Of a stretch of 64,000 nt of DNA, positions 38,471 to 46,642 are shown one piece after another. The stretch spans positions 372,001 to 436,000 of the forward strand of contig NZ_JAPDHZ010000006.1 of assembly GCF_029525555.1 (NCBI RefSeq), in the 5' to 3' direction. Every line of letters begins with the position of its first letter. Positions within the stretch are counted from its first letter, which is position 1. The position numbers and the translations under genes were made by a program. Origin of the DNA: Cohnella ginsengisoli (GTDB lineage Bacteria; Bacillota; Bacilli; Paenibacillales; Paenibacillaceae). The notes beneath the pieces were generated by a model. That model was not told the origin of the DNA. It worked only from the letters and a program-made list of their open reading frames with translations, and made no database searches.

Positions 38471-38974
38471 ATGAACCAGCAACCGCAAGCTTTAAGTTCA
38501 TTCGGCGAAAAGGACGGTGTCCCGCAAGATTTAACGCATTCGAAGGAGGTGGCGCTAGACTTCATCGAACGCTTCTGGAACAATGGCGATGCCTCGTGCA
38601 TCTCGCCGATTCTGACGGACGATTACGTCGATCATGCCTACGAGCCGGGAAATGCGGAAGGCTTGCTCGCGATGGCGGACCGGCTGCGGACGGCGTTTCC
38701 CGATCAGCGGTCGACGGTCGAGAGCGTCACGGCGGAGGGGGACCGCGTCGTCGTTCGCCTTCGGATGAAGGGCACGCATCTGGGGACCTTCAGGGGGAAG
38801 GCGGCTACGGGGCTCCCGATCGATGCCAGGCTGTACCGGGAGTATCGGGTCGCGGACGGCCGAATCGCCGAGCATTGGGCGCTGTTCGACACCGCGTCGC
38901 TGCTGCGGCAGATTGGCGCGGAGCTTAACGAGCAGCCTGCCTGTCGCATTAATGGAGCGCCGGCGCAGGAGTAG
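38471..38974 (+). CDS. SnoaL-like (ester cyclase) domain protein
   Basis: 167 residues with the NTF2-like fold pattern: FIERFWNNGDASCISPILTDDYVDH, LRTAFPDQRSTVESVTAEGDRVVVRLRMKGTHLG, then YREYRVADGRIAEHWALFD. This is the SnoaL-like polyketide-cyclase family, in which most members bind or isomerise small hydrophobic molecules. Strong ribosome site AAAGGAGG. The upstream operator suggests inducible expression. Single-gene transcript. Confidence 0.85.
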   Translation: MNQQPQALSSFGEKDGVPQDLTHSKEVALDFIERFWNNGDASCISPILTDDYVDHAYEPGNAEGLLAMADRLRTAFPDQRSTVESVTAEGDRVVVRLRMKGTHLGTFRGKAATGLPIDARLYREYRVADGRIAEHWALFDTASLLRQIGAELNEQPACRINGAPAQE

Positions 38975-39302
38975 CGGCGGATAAGAAGGACATGCGAGGC
39001 AGCTTGGAAACTTGGAGCGAGCCGGTCGGTCCCCGGTAGTGCTATCCTGCAAAAGTGCATCACGTTTACGCGATAGCCCCATATATGCTTCTTCGCTTTT
39101 AAACGATTGATGATTTACGCCGTGCTGCGCCAGTCGCCGCGGGTAACGGCGTTCGCCATGGCGCCCGTTCATCGGAACCGGGGCGTTGGCGTAACGCATT
39201 TCCGCACCAAACCCCGCGCCCCCGCCCGCGGCTACCCCGCGCCTGGCCCCTTCTGTTACAATGGACAGCAACAAGCAGCACAGGGATCGGGAGGAAAAGA
39301 CC
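38975..39302. other. Gene-free stretch with one hairpin repeat unit
   Basis: About 330 bp between the SnoaL-like and MarR genes. It contains TGCAAAAGTG (39048-39057) followed by the near-palindrome CATCACGTTTACGCGATAG, the same arrangement as at 21223-21248. Both strands carry short open frames without ribosome sites or family resemblance. No confident promoter. Confidence 0.4.
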
Positions 39303-39771
39303 ATGTCCGAGGCGGGCGCCTGGGGTTACGAGTTGACGTTTTTGTTTGCGACGGCCTTTCGCGCGGCGGTAGACGAGCTTCACCGGGAGTTGGCCGCGCA
39401 GGGGTTCGACGACGTGCGGCCGTCGCACGGCTACGCGTTCCAGAAGCTCTCCTTCGGGGGGAGCGACGGGCATCGAGCTGGCCGAGCATCTGGAGATTAC
39501 CAAGCAGGCGGCCACGCAGATGATCGACTATCTCGAGGGACGCGGCTACGTCGAGCGGCGTCCGCATCCGAGCGACGGGCGCGGCAAGCTGGTCGTGCTC
39601 ACCGAGCGGGGATGGGCCTGCATCCGGGCGACCGAAGCGCAATTCGCCGCCATCGAAGGAAGATGGCGCGAGCGGTTAGGGGAGCGCGAGGCCGAGCGGT
39701 TGACGCAGAGCATGCGCGACATCGTACGCTCCTTCGGCGAAGGGACCGCGAAGTTCAGGCCCGTCTGGTAA
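39303..39771 (+). CDS. MarR-family regulator, frameshifted
   Basis: About 155 residues. The winged helix-turn-helix reads GATGIELAEHLEITKQAATQMIDYLEGRGYVERRPHPSDGRGKLVVLTERG with the typical D.R wing. One extra G in the G6 run 39456-39461 splits the HTH; removing it joins the parts. Start ATG at 39303 with GGGAGGAAAAG upstream. Located 175 bp before the sugar transporter/deacetylase genes. Its target is unknown; the palindrome upstream of the SnoaL-like gene is a possibility. Confidence 0.85.
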
Positions 39772-39946
39772 TTCGGCATGGAGCGTACCGGAAACCCGTC
39801 CGCATACGTCTTTCCTCGCATTCCGGTGTTTTGCAGGATTGGAGGAAATTGCCGCCCGTTTGTAGAATGGTGTAGAGGAACGGCGCTCCGGCCGATGTCT
39901 GGCGGCGGGAGCGGGCCGCGAATCTACATGCGACGGGAGAATGCCG

Positions 39947-41254
39947 ATGAGCAGGAAGTTCCTGAATTCCCCGACGGCCTATGCGCTCGGGATGTTCGCG
40001 ATGATGGTGCCGAGCCAGGCTTTCAGTTCGTTTTACACGTATTTTTACGTCGAAAAGCTGGGGCTGGCCGTCGGACTGGCGACGCTCGCGCGGACGATCT
40101 ATCTCATTTGGGACGCCGTCAACCAGCCGATGGCCGGGTATCTGTCCGACCGTACGCGCTCGCGGCACGGCCGCCGCAGACCGTGGATTTTCGCATCCAT
40201 CCTGTTGTTCATGCTGGCCTTCGTCATGGTGTTCGCCGTTCCGCCGAATCTTCATGACAGCGCTTTATTTACCTGGTTTCTCGTCGCGCTCATCCTCTTC
40301 GAGGCGATCGCCACGATTCTATGGGTGAACTATGGCGCGCTGTTCCCTGACTTGTTCGCCGGCGACAGTCTGCGGGCCAAGGCTTCCGCGGTCCAGCAGG
40401 CCTACCAGATCCTTGCCATTCTGATCGGTACGGCGCTCACGCCGATTCTCTATAAGGCGCTCGGCTTCGGCACAATGTCCGTCGTATACGCGGCCATATT
40501 CGGCATCTTCATGACAATCTTTGTTCTGAATGTCCGCGAGAACGAGACGTTCGCCAAGGAAGAGCCGCTGCCCCTCGTACAGGCGTTTCGCGAGACGTTG
40601 AAGAACAAAGAGCTCTGGCTGTTCTACGTGGCCGGCTCCTTCGCGCAGACGGTGAACGGTCTCGTCAGCTCGATGATCCCGTTCTACGCCAAGTACGCGC
40701 TCGGCGTCGGGGAGGACGACGTTACGCTGTTGATGGCGTCTGTTTTCGTATCGGTCATCCCGCTCGTCGCGGTATGGTTTTATATCGTGAAAAAGCTCGG
40801 CGGCTACCGCAGTTGGCGCTTCGCCTTCGTCGTCTACGGGCTCTCCGTCATTCCGCTCTGGTTCGCGAACAATCTAGGGACCGGCATCGCGGCCGGCATC
40901 TGCTTCGGCTTCGGGCTGGCGGGCTTCCTCGTATCGCCCGCGCTGCTCTGCAGCGAGATCATCGACCGGGACGCGCTGCGGACCGGACGACGCAGAGAAG
41001 GAATGTACACGGCGGTCGGCGGATTTCTCACGCGCTCAAGCGGGCTGATCTCGGCGCTCGCCTTTTTCGTCGTCGGCCGGATGTTCGGCTACGTGAGCGG
41101 CGACGAACCGGGGCCGCATCCGGAGGAGACGTTCCGCTATCTAATCTGCATCGTGCCGCTTTGCCTGCTCGTCGTCTCGTTCGTCGTCTCGCTGTTTCTC
41201 AAGCCGCAGCCCGTCGCTGCGGCTCCGCATGCGCAAGGAGGAATCGACGCCTGA
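39947..41254 (+). CDS. GPH-family sugar:cation symporter (MFS)
   Basis: 435 residues with twelve predicted TM segments. The MelB-type motif WDAVNQPMAGYLSDRTRSRHGRRRPW between TM2 and TM3 and the RRREGMYTAVGGFLTR loop before TM10 identify the glycoside-pentoside-hexuronide family. The ATG at 39947 is preferred over 39941 because GGGAG ends 7 bases upstream. The stop TGA overlaps the ATG of the deacetylase gene, so uptake and deacetylation are translationally coupled. Confidence 0.9.
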   Translation: MSRKFLNSPTAYALGMFAMMVPSQAFSSFYTYFYVEKLGLAVGLATLARTIYLIWDAVNQPMAGYLSDRTRSRHGRRRPWIFASILLFMLAFVMVFAVPPNLHDSALFTWFLVALILFEAIATILWVNYGALFPDLFAGDSLRAKASAVQQAYQILAILIGTALTPILYKALGFGTMSVVYAAIFGIFMTIFVLNVRENETFAKEEPLPLVQAFRETLKNKELWLFYVAGSFAQTVNGLVSSMIPFYAKYALGVGEDDVTLLMASVFVSVIPLVAVWFYIVKKLGGYRSWRFAFVVYGLSVIPLWFANNLGTGIAAGICFGFGLAGFLVSPALLCSEIIDRDALRTGRRREGMYTAVGGFLTRSSGLISALAFFVVGRMFGYVSGDEPGPHPEETFRYLICIVPLCLLVVSFVVSLFLKPQPVAAAPHAQGGIDA

Positions 41255-42171
41255 TGGCCAAGCTGCTGATCCTGAACTGCGACGACTTCGGCCAGAGCGC
41301 GCCCGCGAACGAAGCGATCATGCATCTGCTCGAGGAGCGCCGGGTCTCGTCCGCCACGATCATGACGCCCGCGCAAGGCTTCGACCAAGCCGCGGATTGG
41401 TGCAGGCGTCATCCCGAAGCGAGCGTCGGCCTGCACCTCACCTTCACGAGCGAGTACGACGCCGTTCGTTTCGCAAGCCTGACGGGCCGCCCTTCGCTGC
41501 ACGACGCGGAAGGCTTTATGTACAAGACCGTCGAAGCGTTCGAACGCGGATCCGCCAAGGCGGACGTCGTCGCCGAGATGAACGCGCAGTTCGACGCCGT
41601 CGCGCGCGCCGGAATCGCCGTGACGCACGCGGACAATCACATGGGCAGTCTGTACGGCATCGCCGCCGGCCGCAGCTACTTGCCGCAGGTTTTCTGGCAA
41701 TGCTCGCGCATGGGCCTTCCGTTCCGGCTATTCCGCCACATCGACCCTGCCGAAGCGCTGACGGCGAACGCGCCGGGCGTGGAGGCGACGCTGGCCAAAG
41801 CCGTGGCGCTGTGCGACACGCTTGGCGTGGCGGTGCCGGACTACCTGCTGAGTCATCCCTACGGCATCGAGCCGGGGGAGACGTACGAATCGTTCAAGGC
41901 GATGCTGATCGCCAAGCTGTATAAGCTGCCGGAAGGCGTCGTGGAGACCTATATCCATCCGGCGGTGCCGGACGCCGATCTCGGCGCGCGCATTCCGAAT
42001 TGGGAAAAGCGGGTATGGGAGTATAAGCTGATGCTGGATCCCGACTTCGCGGCTGCGATGAAGGATGCGGGCGTGCAGCTCACGGATTACCGGTATGTGA
42101 GGGAAAAGCTGCGTCGGCCTCGGCTCGGGTCGGCGTTCAGATTGGCCAAGCTCGCGCTCGGCCGGGGATAA
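41254..42171 (+). CDS. ChbG/HpnK (YdjC-like) carbohydrate deacetylase
   Basis: 305 residues. Metal and catalytic residues are visible in LLILNCDDFGQS (Asp-Asp), VGLHLTF (His) and VTHADNHMG (His pair); YIHPAVPD near residue 230 fits the family's later His. ChbG removes an acetyl group from chitooligosaccharides or related acetylated sugars. The one-base overlap with the GPH symporter suggests the imported sugar is acetylated. A strong terminator follows. Confidence 0.87.
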   Translation: MAKLLILNCDDFGQSAPANEAIMHLLEERRVSSATIMTPAQGFDQAADWCRRHPEASVGLHLTFTSEYDAVRFASLTGRPSLHDAEGFMYKTVEAFERGSAKADVVAEMNAQFDAVARAGIAVTHADNHMGSLYGIAAGRSYLPQVFWQCSRMGLPFRLFRHIDPAEALTANAPGVEATLAKAVALCDTLGVAVPDYLLSHPYGIEPGETYESFKAMLIAKLYKLPEGVVETYIHPAVPDADLGARIPNWEKRVWEYKLMLDPDFAAAMKDAGVQLTDYRYVREKLRRPRLGSAFRLAKLALGRG

Positions 42172-42187
42172 CGGCGGGCCGATGAAA

Positions 42188-42238
42188 AAAGCGCGCCTCC
42201 GGACGTCTTGCGTTCGGAGGCGCGCTGCTTTATTTATT
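42188..42238. terminator. Bidirectional terminator
   Basis: GCGCGCCTCCG (42191-42201) and CGGAGGCGCGC (42215-42225) are perfect 11-bp arms. TGCTTTATTTATT follows on the plus strand and an A6 run precedes, giving T6 on the minus strand. Serves the deacetylase gene and the small minus-strand gene at 42230. Confidence 0.9.
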
Positions 42239-42361
42239 CGTGCTATGCTGGCGGGAAGACACCTTTTGTCCTTGCGTGCCTTGACCTTGATGCGCTTTGT
42301 TGCGCCGGTCCTTGCGCTGGCGGTCATGGACCTGCTCCACGAACGCATGCGTATCGCTCAT
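42230..42361 (-). CDS. Small conserved-looking protein, 43 residues
   Basis: The ATG at 42361 is preceded by GAGGGGG. The product opens MSDTHAFVEQVHDRQRKDRR and ends SSRQHSTNK: a very hydrophilic, Gln/Lys/Arg-rich peptide with no hydrophobic segment. It resembles the tiny DUF4023-type proteins of Paenibacillaceae, but that match is from memory. Its 3' end abuts the bidirectional terminator, which supports a real transcript. Confidence 0.6.
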   Translation of the reverse strand: MSDTHAFVEQVHDRQRKDRRNKAHQGQGTQGQKVSSRQHSTNK

Positions 42362-42433
42362 TTCTGCGAACCCCCTCGAAATGACTAATAAATGATGTCT
42401 TTGTGATGCACGGGTTTCCGAAGCTTGCGACAC

Positions 42434-42595
42434 TCAGCCTCTGCTCTTGCCCTTCGCACCGGTGCTGCAAGCCTTATCCGCCGCGGACCGAAACTCGTCG
42501 TCGTTGCGCGTTCCCAGCTTGTCGCCGAACTGGTCCAATCTGCCGGGATGACCTGCAGGTCCGCCGTTTTCGGGCCTGTTGTTGCGTCCGGACAT
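42434..42595 (-). CDS. Small hydrophilic protein, 53 residues
   Basis: The ATG at 42595 has a textbook AGGAGGGG site (42603-42610 on the plus strand) 7 bases upstream. The product starts MSGRNNRPENGGPAGHPGRL, continues DQFGDKLGTRNDDEFRSAAD and ends KGKSRG. It is rich in Gly, Asn, Asp and Arg with no hydrophobic core, like many small spore or stress proteins. Lies 72 bp upstream of the 43-residue gene on the same strand; the two may be cotranscribed. Function unknown. Confidence 0.6.
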   Translation of the reverse strand: MSGRNNRPENGGPAGHPGRLDQFGDKLGTRNDDEFRSAADKACSTGAKGKSRG

Positions 42596-42808
42596 TCGTT
42601 ATCCCCTCCTTGGCATCGTTACGAGAGCCCCTTTAGTTTACCTTGAGACTAGCCGTATTATGCGGTTCGTACGGGCTTTCGGCGTGAGACGAACTTGACG
42701 CCGTGTGTTACAATTCGGGCATTGCCGGAGATATGTTACAGCGCCGGCTCGGCATTCGCGCGGCGGGTTTGGCGTATGCTGTAGGTGATGCGCGGAGGAT
42801 GGATGAAC

Positions 42809-44161
42809 ATGAAGAATAAATCGAATCAACGCGAGGAAATGACGGGCGTCCGGACGGAAGAGCATCCGGATGCGCGTACCGAATTCGAACGGGAGCTTGC
42901 CCTCGAACAAGCCCAGGAGCACGAGCGCACCGAGAAAGCGAAGCGCGGACGGCTGCTCTGGTTGGCCGTCGGCATCGTGCTCATCGCCGCCAATCTGCGC
43001 GGCGCCCTTACCGCGGTCGGTCCGCTGGTGGGCCGGATCAAAGACGATCTGAGCCTTTCCGGCGCCGGCGCCGGCATGCTGACGACGCTCGGACTGCTTG
43101 CCTTCGCCGTAATCTCGCCGGTCGCGCCCAAGCTGTCCCGCCGTTTCGGCGCGGAGAACACGCTGCTCGCCGGCATGGGCTTGATCACGGTCGGCGTCAT
43201 CGTGCGGGCCGCGCCTTATGCAGCGCTGCTGTTCGGCGGCACCGTCCTGATCGGTATCGGCATCGGCTTGGGCAACGTGCTCGTGCCCGCGCTCATCAAG
43301 CGCGACTTCGATAATCGCGCCGGCCTCATGACCGGCATCTACTCAGTCGCGCTGACGCTCGTCGCGGGCATCGCTTCCGGCGTCAGCATTCCGATCGCGG
43401 ACGCGCCGGGCTTCGGCTGGCGCGGCGCGCTCGGCGTATGGGGCCTCGCTTCGGCGCTGGCGATGGCCGCTTGGCTGCCGCAAGTGACGCGCGGCCGGCG
43501 CGAGCGGGACATCCGCCGCACGGCTTCGCCGTCCGCGCGTCCGTGGCGGTCGCCTTTGGCGTGGCAGGTTTCTTTGTTCATGGGCTTTCAATCCATCATT
43601 TTTTACGTCAACGTCACCTGGCTGCCCGAGCTTCTGCAGGATCGCGGCATGAGCCCGGGTACGGCCGGCTGGATGCTGTCGCTGATGCAGATCATCGGCC
43701 TGCCCGCCAACTTCCTGGCGCCGGTGCTGGCAGCGCGGCGTCCGAGCCAGCGGGGCATCATGGCAGTCGTGATGGCGATGCTGCTCGTCGGCTACGCCGG
43801 CCTGCTTTTCGATGCCGGCACGGGACCTTTGACGGTCGCCTGGGTTCTTCTCATCGGCGTCGGCGCAGGCGCGAGCTTCAGCCTTTGCCTCGTGTTTTTC
43901 TCACTGCGCACCCGGACCGCGACCGAGGCCACGGAGCTGTCCGGCATGGCTCAGTTTGTGGGCTATCTCGTGGCGGCGGTCGGCCCCGCTTTGATCGGCT
44001 TCGTGCACGACCGCTCCGGCGGCTGGCAGACGCCGCTCGTGGTAATGGTCGTCGTCGTGGCGCTGGCTGCGGTATTCGGGCTCGGTTCGAGCCGCGCCGC
44101 CTACGTGTCGTCAACTTCCGCGCAAGCGTCCAACAATCCGACAAGTCTTGACACAAAATAG
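42809..44161 (+). CDS. MFS transporter, CynX/NimT family
   Basis: About 450 residues with a hydrophilic, charged N-terminal 50 residues, then twelve TM segments (LLWLAVGIVLIAANLRGALTAVGPLVGRI opens TM1). The ANLR motif, IGIGIGLGNVLVPALIKRDF and GFGWRGALGVWG loop are typical of CynX/YycB cyanate-type and NimT 2-nitroimidazole-type exporters. ATG codons at 42803 and 42809 are possible; the latter has better spacing (9) from GGAGGA. Substrate unknown. Confidence 0.88.
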   Translation: MKNKSNQREEMTGVRTEEHPDARTEFERELALEQAQEHERTEKAKRGRLLWLAVGIVLIAANLRGALTAVGPLVGRIKDDLSLSGAGAGMLTTLGLLAFAVISPVAPKLSRRFGAENTLLAGMGLITVGVIVRAAPYAALLFGGTVLIGIGIGLGNVLVPALIKRDFDNRAGLMTGIYSVALTLVAGIASGVSIPIADAPGFGWRGALGVWGLASALAMAAWLPQVTRGRRERDIRRTASPSARPWRSPLAWQVSLFMGFQSIIFYVNVTWLPELLQDRGMSPGTAGWMLSLMQIIGLPANFLAPVLAARRPSQRGIMAVVMAMLLVGYAGLLFDAGTGPLTVAWVLLIGVGAGASFSLCLVFFSLRTRTATEATELSGMAQFVGYLVAAVGPALIGFVHDRSGGWQTPLVVMVVVVALAAVFGLGSSRAAYVSSTSAQASNNPTSLDTK

Positions 44162-44185
44162 ACACAATTAACCTTTTTAATTTTT

Positions 44186-44214
44186 TTTACATCTGGGACG
44201 CAAACGGGTGTAAA
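44186..44214 (+). promoter_or_regulatory. Predicted promoter of the DUF1641-ndh operon
   Basis: -35 TTTACA (44186-44191), a 17-bp spacer and -10 TGTAAA (44209-44214). The TTTACA/TGTAAA pair is itself an inverted repeat. A weak Rex-like TGTGAA half-site lies at about 44291, without a good second half. Confidence 0.45.
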
Positions 44215-44397
44215 ATGGGGAACAAGGGTTCATTTCGACCTTCCGGATCGAAAACGAAGAAGCCAAAGGAATAGCGGCACGCCTTTTTTATGTGAAAAAT
44301 GGTACAAATGTCGCCCGCCTCCCCATGCCCCTTCGTCCGTCGAGACGGAGATTCGCAAGAGACCGCATGACCTTACTGTAAAGGAGGACTTTGTCTC

Positions 44398-44829
44398 ATG
44401 ACTACCACACCGCAATCGCAAGGCGCCGAGCAAGCCGTCGACGCGCAAAAGGCCCAGGATGTGCTGGATCAACTGATGAAGCCGGAAGTTCAACAATCGC
44501 TCACTACGCTGGTGGACAACCTGCCCAAGCTGACCGAGATGGTGACGACGCTGACCGCGGCGTACGACTTCGCATCCGGCCTCGCGAAGGACCAAGTTTT
44601 CATCAACGACACGAAGGCGGGCATCGTCGAGTTTTTCACGCCTGTCGTCGACAAAGCCAAGGGCCTCGCATCCGCGGCCATCGAAGCGGGCGACCGCGCC
44701 GAAGCCGACACGCAGGCTGTCGGCCTGTTTGGTCTGCTTAAGATGCTCAAGGATCCGCAAGTGCAGAAGACGCTGCGCTACACCCAAGCATTCCTGAACG
44801 TACTGGCGGAGCGCCAGCAGCAACGCTAA
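44398..44829 (+). CDS. DUF1641 protein (YjlC-like)
   Basis: 143 residues, mostly helical, with the repetitive DUF1641 pattern: VLDQLMKPEVQQSLTTLVDNLPKLTEMV, then LFGLLKMLKDPQVQKTLRYTQAFLNVL. No TM segment. AAAGGAGG precedes the ATG. It lies 36 bp before an NDH-2 gene, the same order as yjlC-ndh in Bacillus subtilis, so it probably supports or anchors the NADH dehydrogenase; the biochemical role is unknown. Confidence 0.85.
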   Translation: MTTTPQSQGAEQAVDAQKAQDVLDQLMKPEVQQSLTTLVDNLPKLTEMVTTLTAAYDFASGLAKDQVFINDTKAGIVEFFTPVVDKAKGLASAAIEAGDRAEADTQAVGLFGLLKMLKDPQVQKTLRYTQAFLNVLAERQQQR

Positions 44830-44865
44830 TCCCCAAACCACTGACTCACGAACGGAGGATGGACC

Positions 44866-46047
44866 ATGGCTAAACAAATCTTGATCCTGGGCGGCGGTTA
44901 CGGCGGATTGCTGAGCGCGCTGACGGCTCGTCAGCATCTGAGCGTCCACGAAGCGGCGATTACGGTCATCAACCGTTATCCGACCCACCAGATCATCACC
45001 GAGCTGCACCGTCTGGCTGCAGGCACGATCAGCGAACCGGCTGTCGCGCTTCCGCTTGCCAAGCTGCTGAAGAACCAAGGCATCAATGTGATCATCGATA
45101 CGGTCAAGGAGATCAAGCCGAACGACAAAAAGGTGACGACGGCCGGCGGCGGCACGTACACGTACGACAACCTCGTCATCGCGCTCGGCTCCGAGACGGC
45201 TTACTTCGGCATCCCGGGCCTGCAGGAGAACAGCTTCGTGCTGAAGTCCGTCAGCGACGCGAACAAGATCCGCGAGCACGTGCATGCGCGTCTTGACGCC
45301 TACAAGGCATCCAAAGATCCGGCGGACGCGACGATCGTCGTCGGCGGCGGCGGCCTGACGGGCATCGAGCTCGTGGGCGAATTCGCCGACAAGCTGCCTG
45401 AAGTCGCGCGCGCCAAGGGCATCGACCCGGCCGACATCAAGCTTTACGTCGTCGAAGCCGGCCCGGCGATCCTGCCGATCTTCCCGCCGGAGCTCATCGC
45501 CCGCGCCCAAGCGAGCCTCGAGAAGCGCGGCGTCGAGTTCATCATCGGCGTAGCGATCACCGAAGCTTCCAAGGATACCGTCTCCCTGAAGGACGGCCGC
45601 ACGCTGAAGTCCAACACCATCATCTGGACCGGCGGCGTCCAAGGTCACGAGATCGTCGCGAACTGCGGCATCGAAGTGAACCGCGGCCGCGCATCGGTCA
45701 CCGATACGCTCCAGTCGACTTCGCACCCTGAAGTCTACCTCGCAGGCGACTGCGCGGTCGTCATCCCTGGCGAAGGCGCGCGTCCGTATCCGCCGACGGC
45801 ACAGCTGGCTTGGCAAATGGGCGAGCTCATCGGCCACAACCTGGCTGCCGTGATCAAGGGCGGCGTGCAGGATACGTTCCAGCCGGTATTCTCCGGTACG
45901 CTGGGCAGCCTCGGCCGCAAGGATGCGGTCGGTACCGTCGGCGCAAGCAACACGCGCTTCAAGGGCTTCCCTGCGACGCTGATGAAGGAAATGAGCAACA
46001 TCCGCTACCTGACGCACATCAAGGGTCTGTTCGCGGTGCTTGAATAG
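44866..46047 (+). CDS. ndh: Type II NADH:quinone oxidoreductase
   Basis: 393 residues, peripheral membrane flavoprotein of the respiratory chain. The FAD motif is LILGGGYGGLLSAL, the NADH motif IVVGGGGLTGIELVGEF, and the FAD C-terminal motif VYLAGDCAVV; the quinone-site segment PPTAQLAWQMGE matches NDH-2 AQxxxQ-type motifs. The C-terminus (YLTHIKGLFAVLE) provides the amphipathic membrane contact. Ribosome site GGAGGA. Likely cotranscribed with the DUF1641 gene. Confidence 0.93.
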   Translation: MAKQILILGGGYGGLLSALTARQHLSVHEAAITVINRYPTHQIITELHRLAAGTISEPAVALPLAKLLKNQGINVIIDTVKEIKPNDKKVTTAGGGTYTYDNLVIALGSETAYFGIPGLQENSFVLKSVSDANKIREHVHARLDAYKASKDPADATIVVGGGGLTGIELVGEFADKLPEVARAKGIDPADIKLYVVEAGPAILPIFPPELIARAQASLEKRGVEFIIGVAITEASKDTVSLKDGRTLKSNTIIWTGGVQGHEIVANCGIEVNRGRASVTDTLQSTSHPEVYLAGDCAVVIPGEGARPYPPTAQLAWQMGELIGHNLAAVIKGGVQDTFQPVFSGTLGSLGRKDAVGTVGASNTRFKGFPATLMKEMSNIRYLTHIKGLFAVLE

Positions 46048-46059
46048 GGTTTATATCCG

Positions 46060-46108
46060 AAAAAAGTCGTTCCACGCCCGGCAATGCGGGCGAGGGACGA
46101 CTTTTTTT
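46060..46108 (+). terminator. Strong terminator after ndh
   Basis: AAAAAAGTCGTTCC (46060-46073) pairs with GGGACGACTTTTTTT (46094-46108), with an inner GCCCG/CGGGC stem. A- and T-rich flanks make it bidirectional. Confidence 0.9.
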
Positions 46109-46261
46109 GCAATATGAGAGAGTATGGAATCAGCGCATAACTTAAGTAGGGAGCTGCGTTGGGGGGGTGCAAACAAGCGCAACTACGCTAATCTCGACAC
46201 GGTTGAGCCGGGAGCTGGGCGGGGGTCAGGGGGGGGGGGCTGGGTCAGCGAGCTGGTATGG

Positions 46262-46445
46262 ATAAGTGTTAAAAAGCAGTTAATCGGCGCGGTGATCCAG
46301 TTGCGGAGGAAATAAGGGTTAAAACGCATTTATTTTGGTCTAAAACGAGTCAAAATGTTGGAAAGTGGGGAATTAACTGCCTTTTAACACTTATTTGCCC
46401 TCAGGATGTCGCGATCAAGGAAAATAACTGCTTTTCAACAACTAT
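46262..46445. repeat. Four related 23-bp units in two orientations
   Basis: Units at 46262-46284 and 46312-46334 read ATAAG(T/G)GTTAAAA.GCA.TTA.T. Those at 46372-46394 and 46424-46445 are the reverse complement. The first and third are inverted copies at 22 of 23 positions, so the whole block is roughly palindromic (two plus, two minus). Confidence 0.75.
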
Positions 46446-46540
46446 CGGATAGGCAGCGAGCGCAAGGATGCCAAGCCCCGCAGGCTTGGCTCTATTCACG
46501 TTTGACTATCGCCGCATATCGGCCTCGGGTACGCCGTAGT

Positions 46541-46642
46541 CTCGACAGGTACCGCTGTGCAACGCCTCTTCGGCCCGGAATATACCTTACTCCCGACAGG
46601 TGGCACTGTACAGCGCCTTCCGCCCCCTCTCGCATCGTCGCG
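46541..46642. repeat. Two diverged 51-bp direct repeats
   Basis: GACAGGTACCGCTGTGCAACGCC (two blocks: GACAGGTACCGC and TGTGCAACGCC) starts at 46544. The related GACAGGTGGCAC / TGTACAGCGCC starts at 46595, exactly 51 bp on. Each contains an ACAG..CTGT hairpin. A further degenerate unit may precede. Confidence 0.55.

Noticed and set aside
44285..44310. Rex-type operator before the DUF1641-ndh operon
   Set aside because: Only the TGTGAA half is good; the second half (GTACAA) does not match TTCACA, so homology to the Bacillus yjlC-ndh regulation is not visible here.
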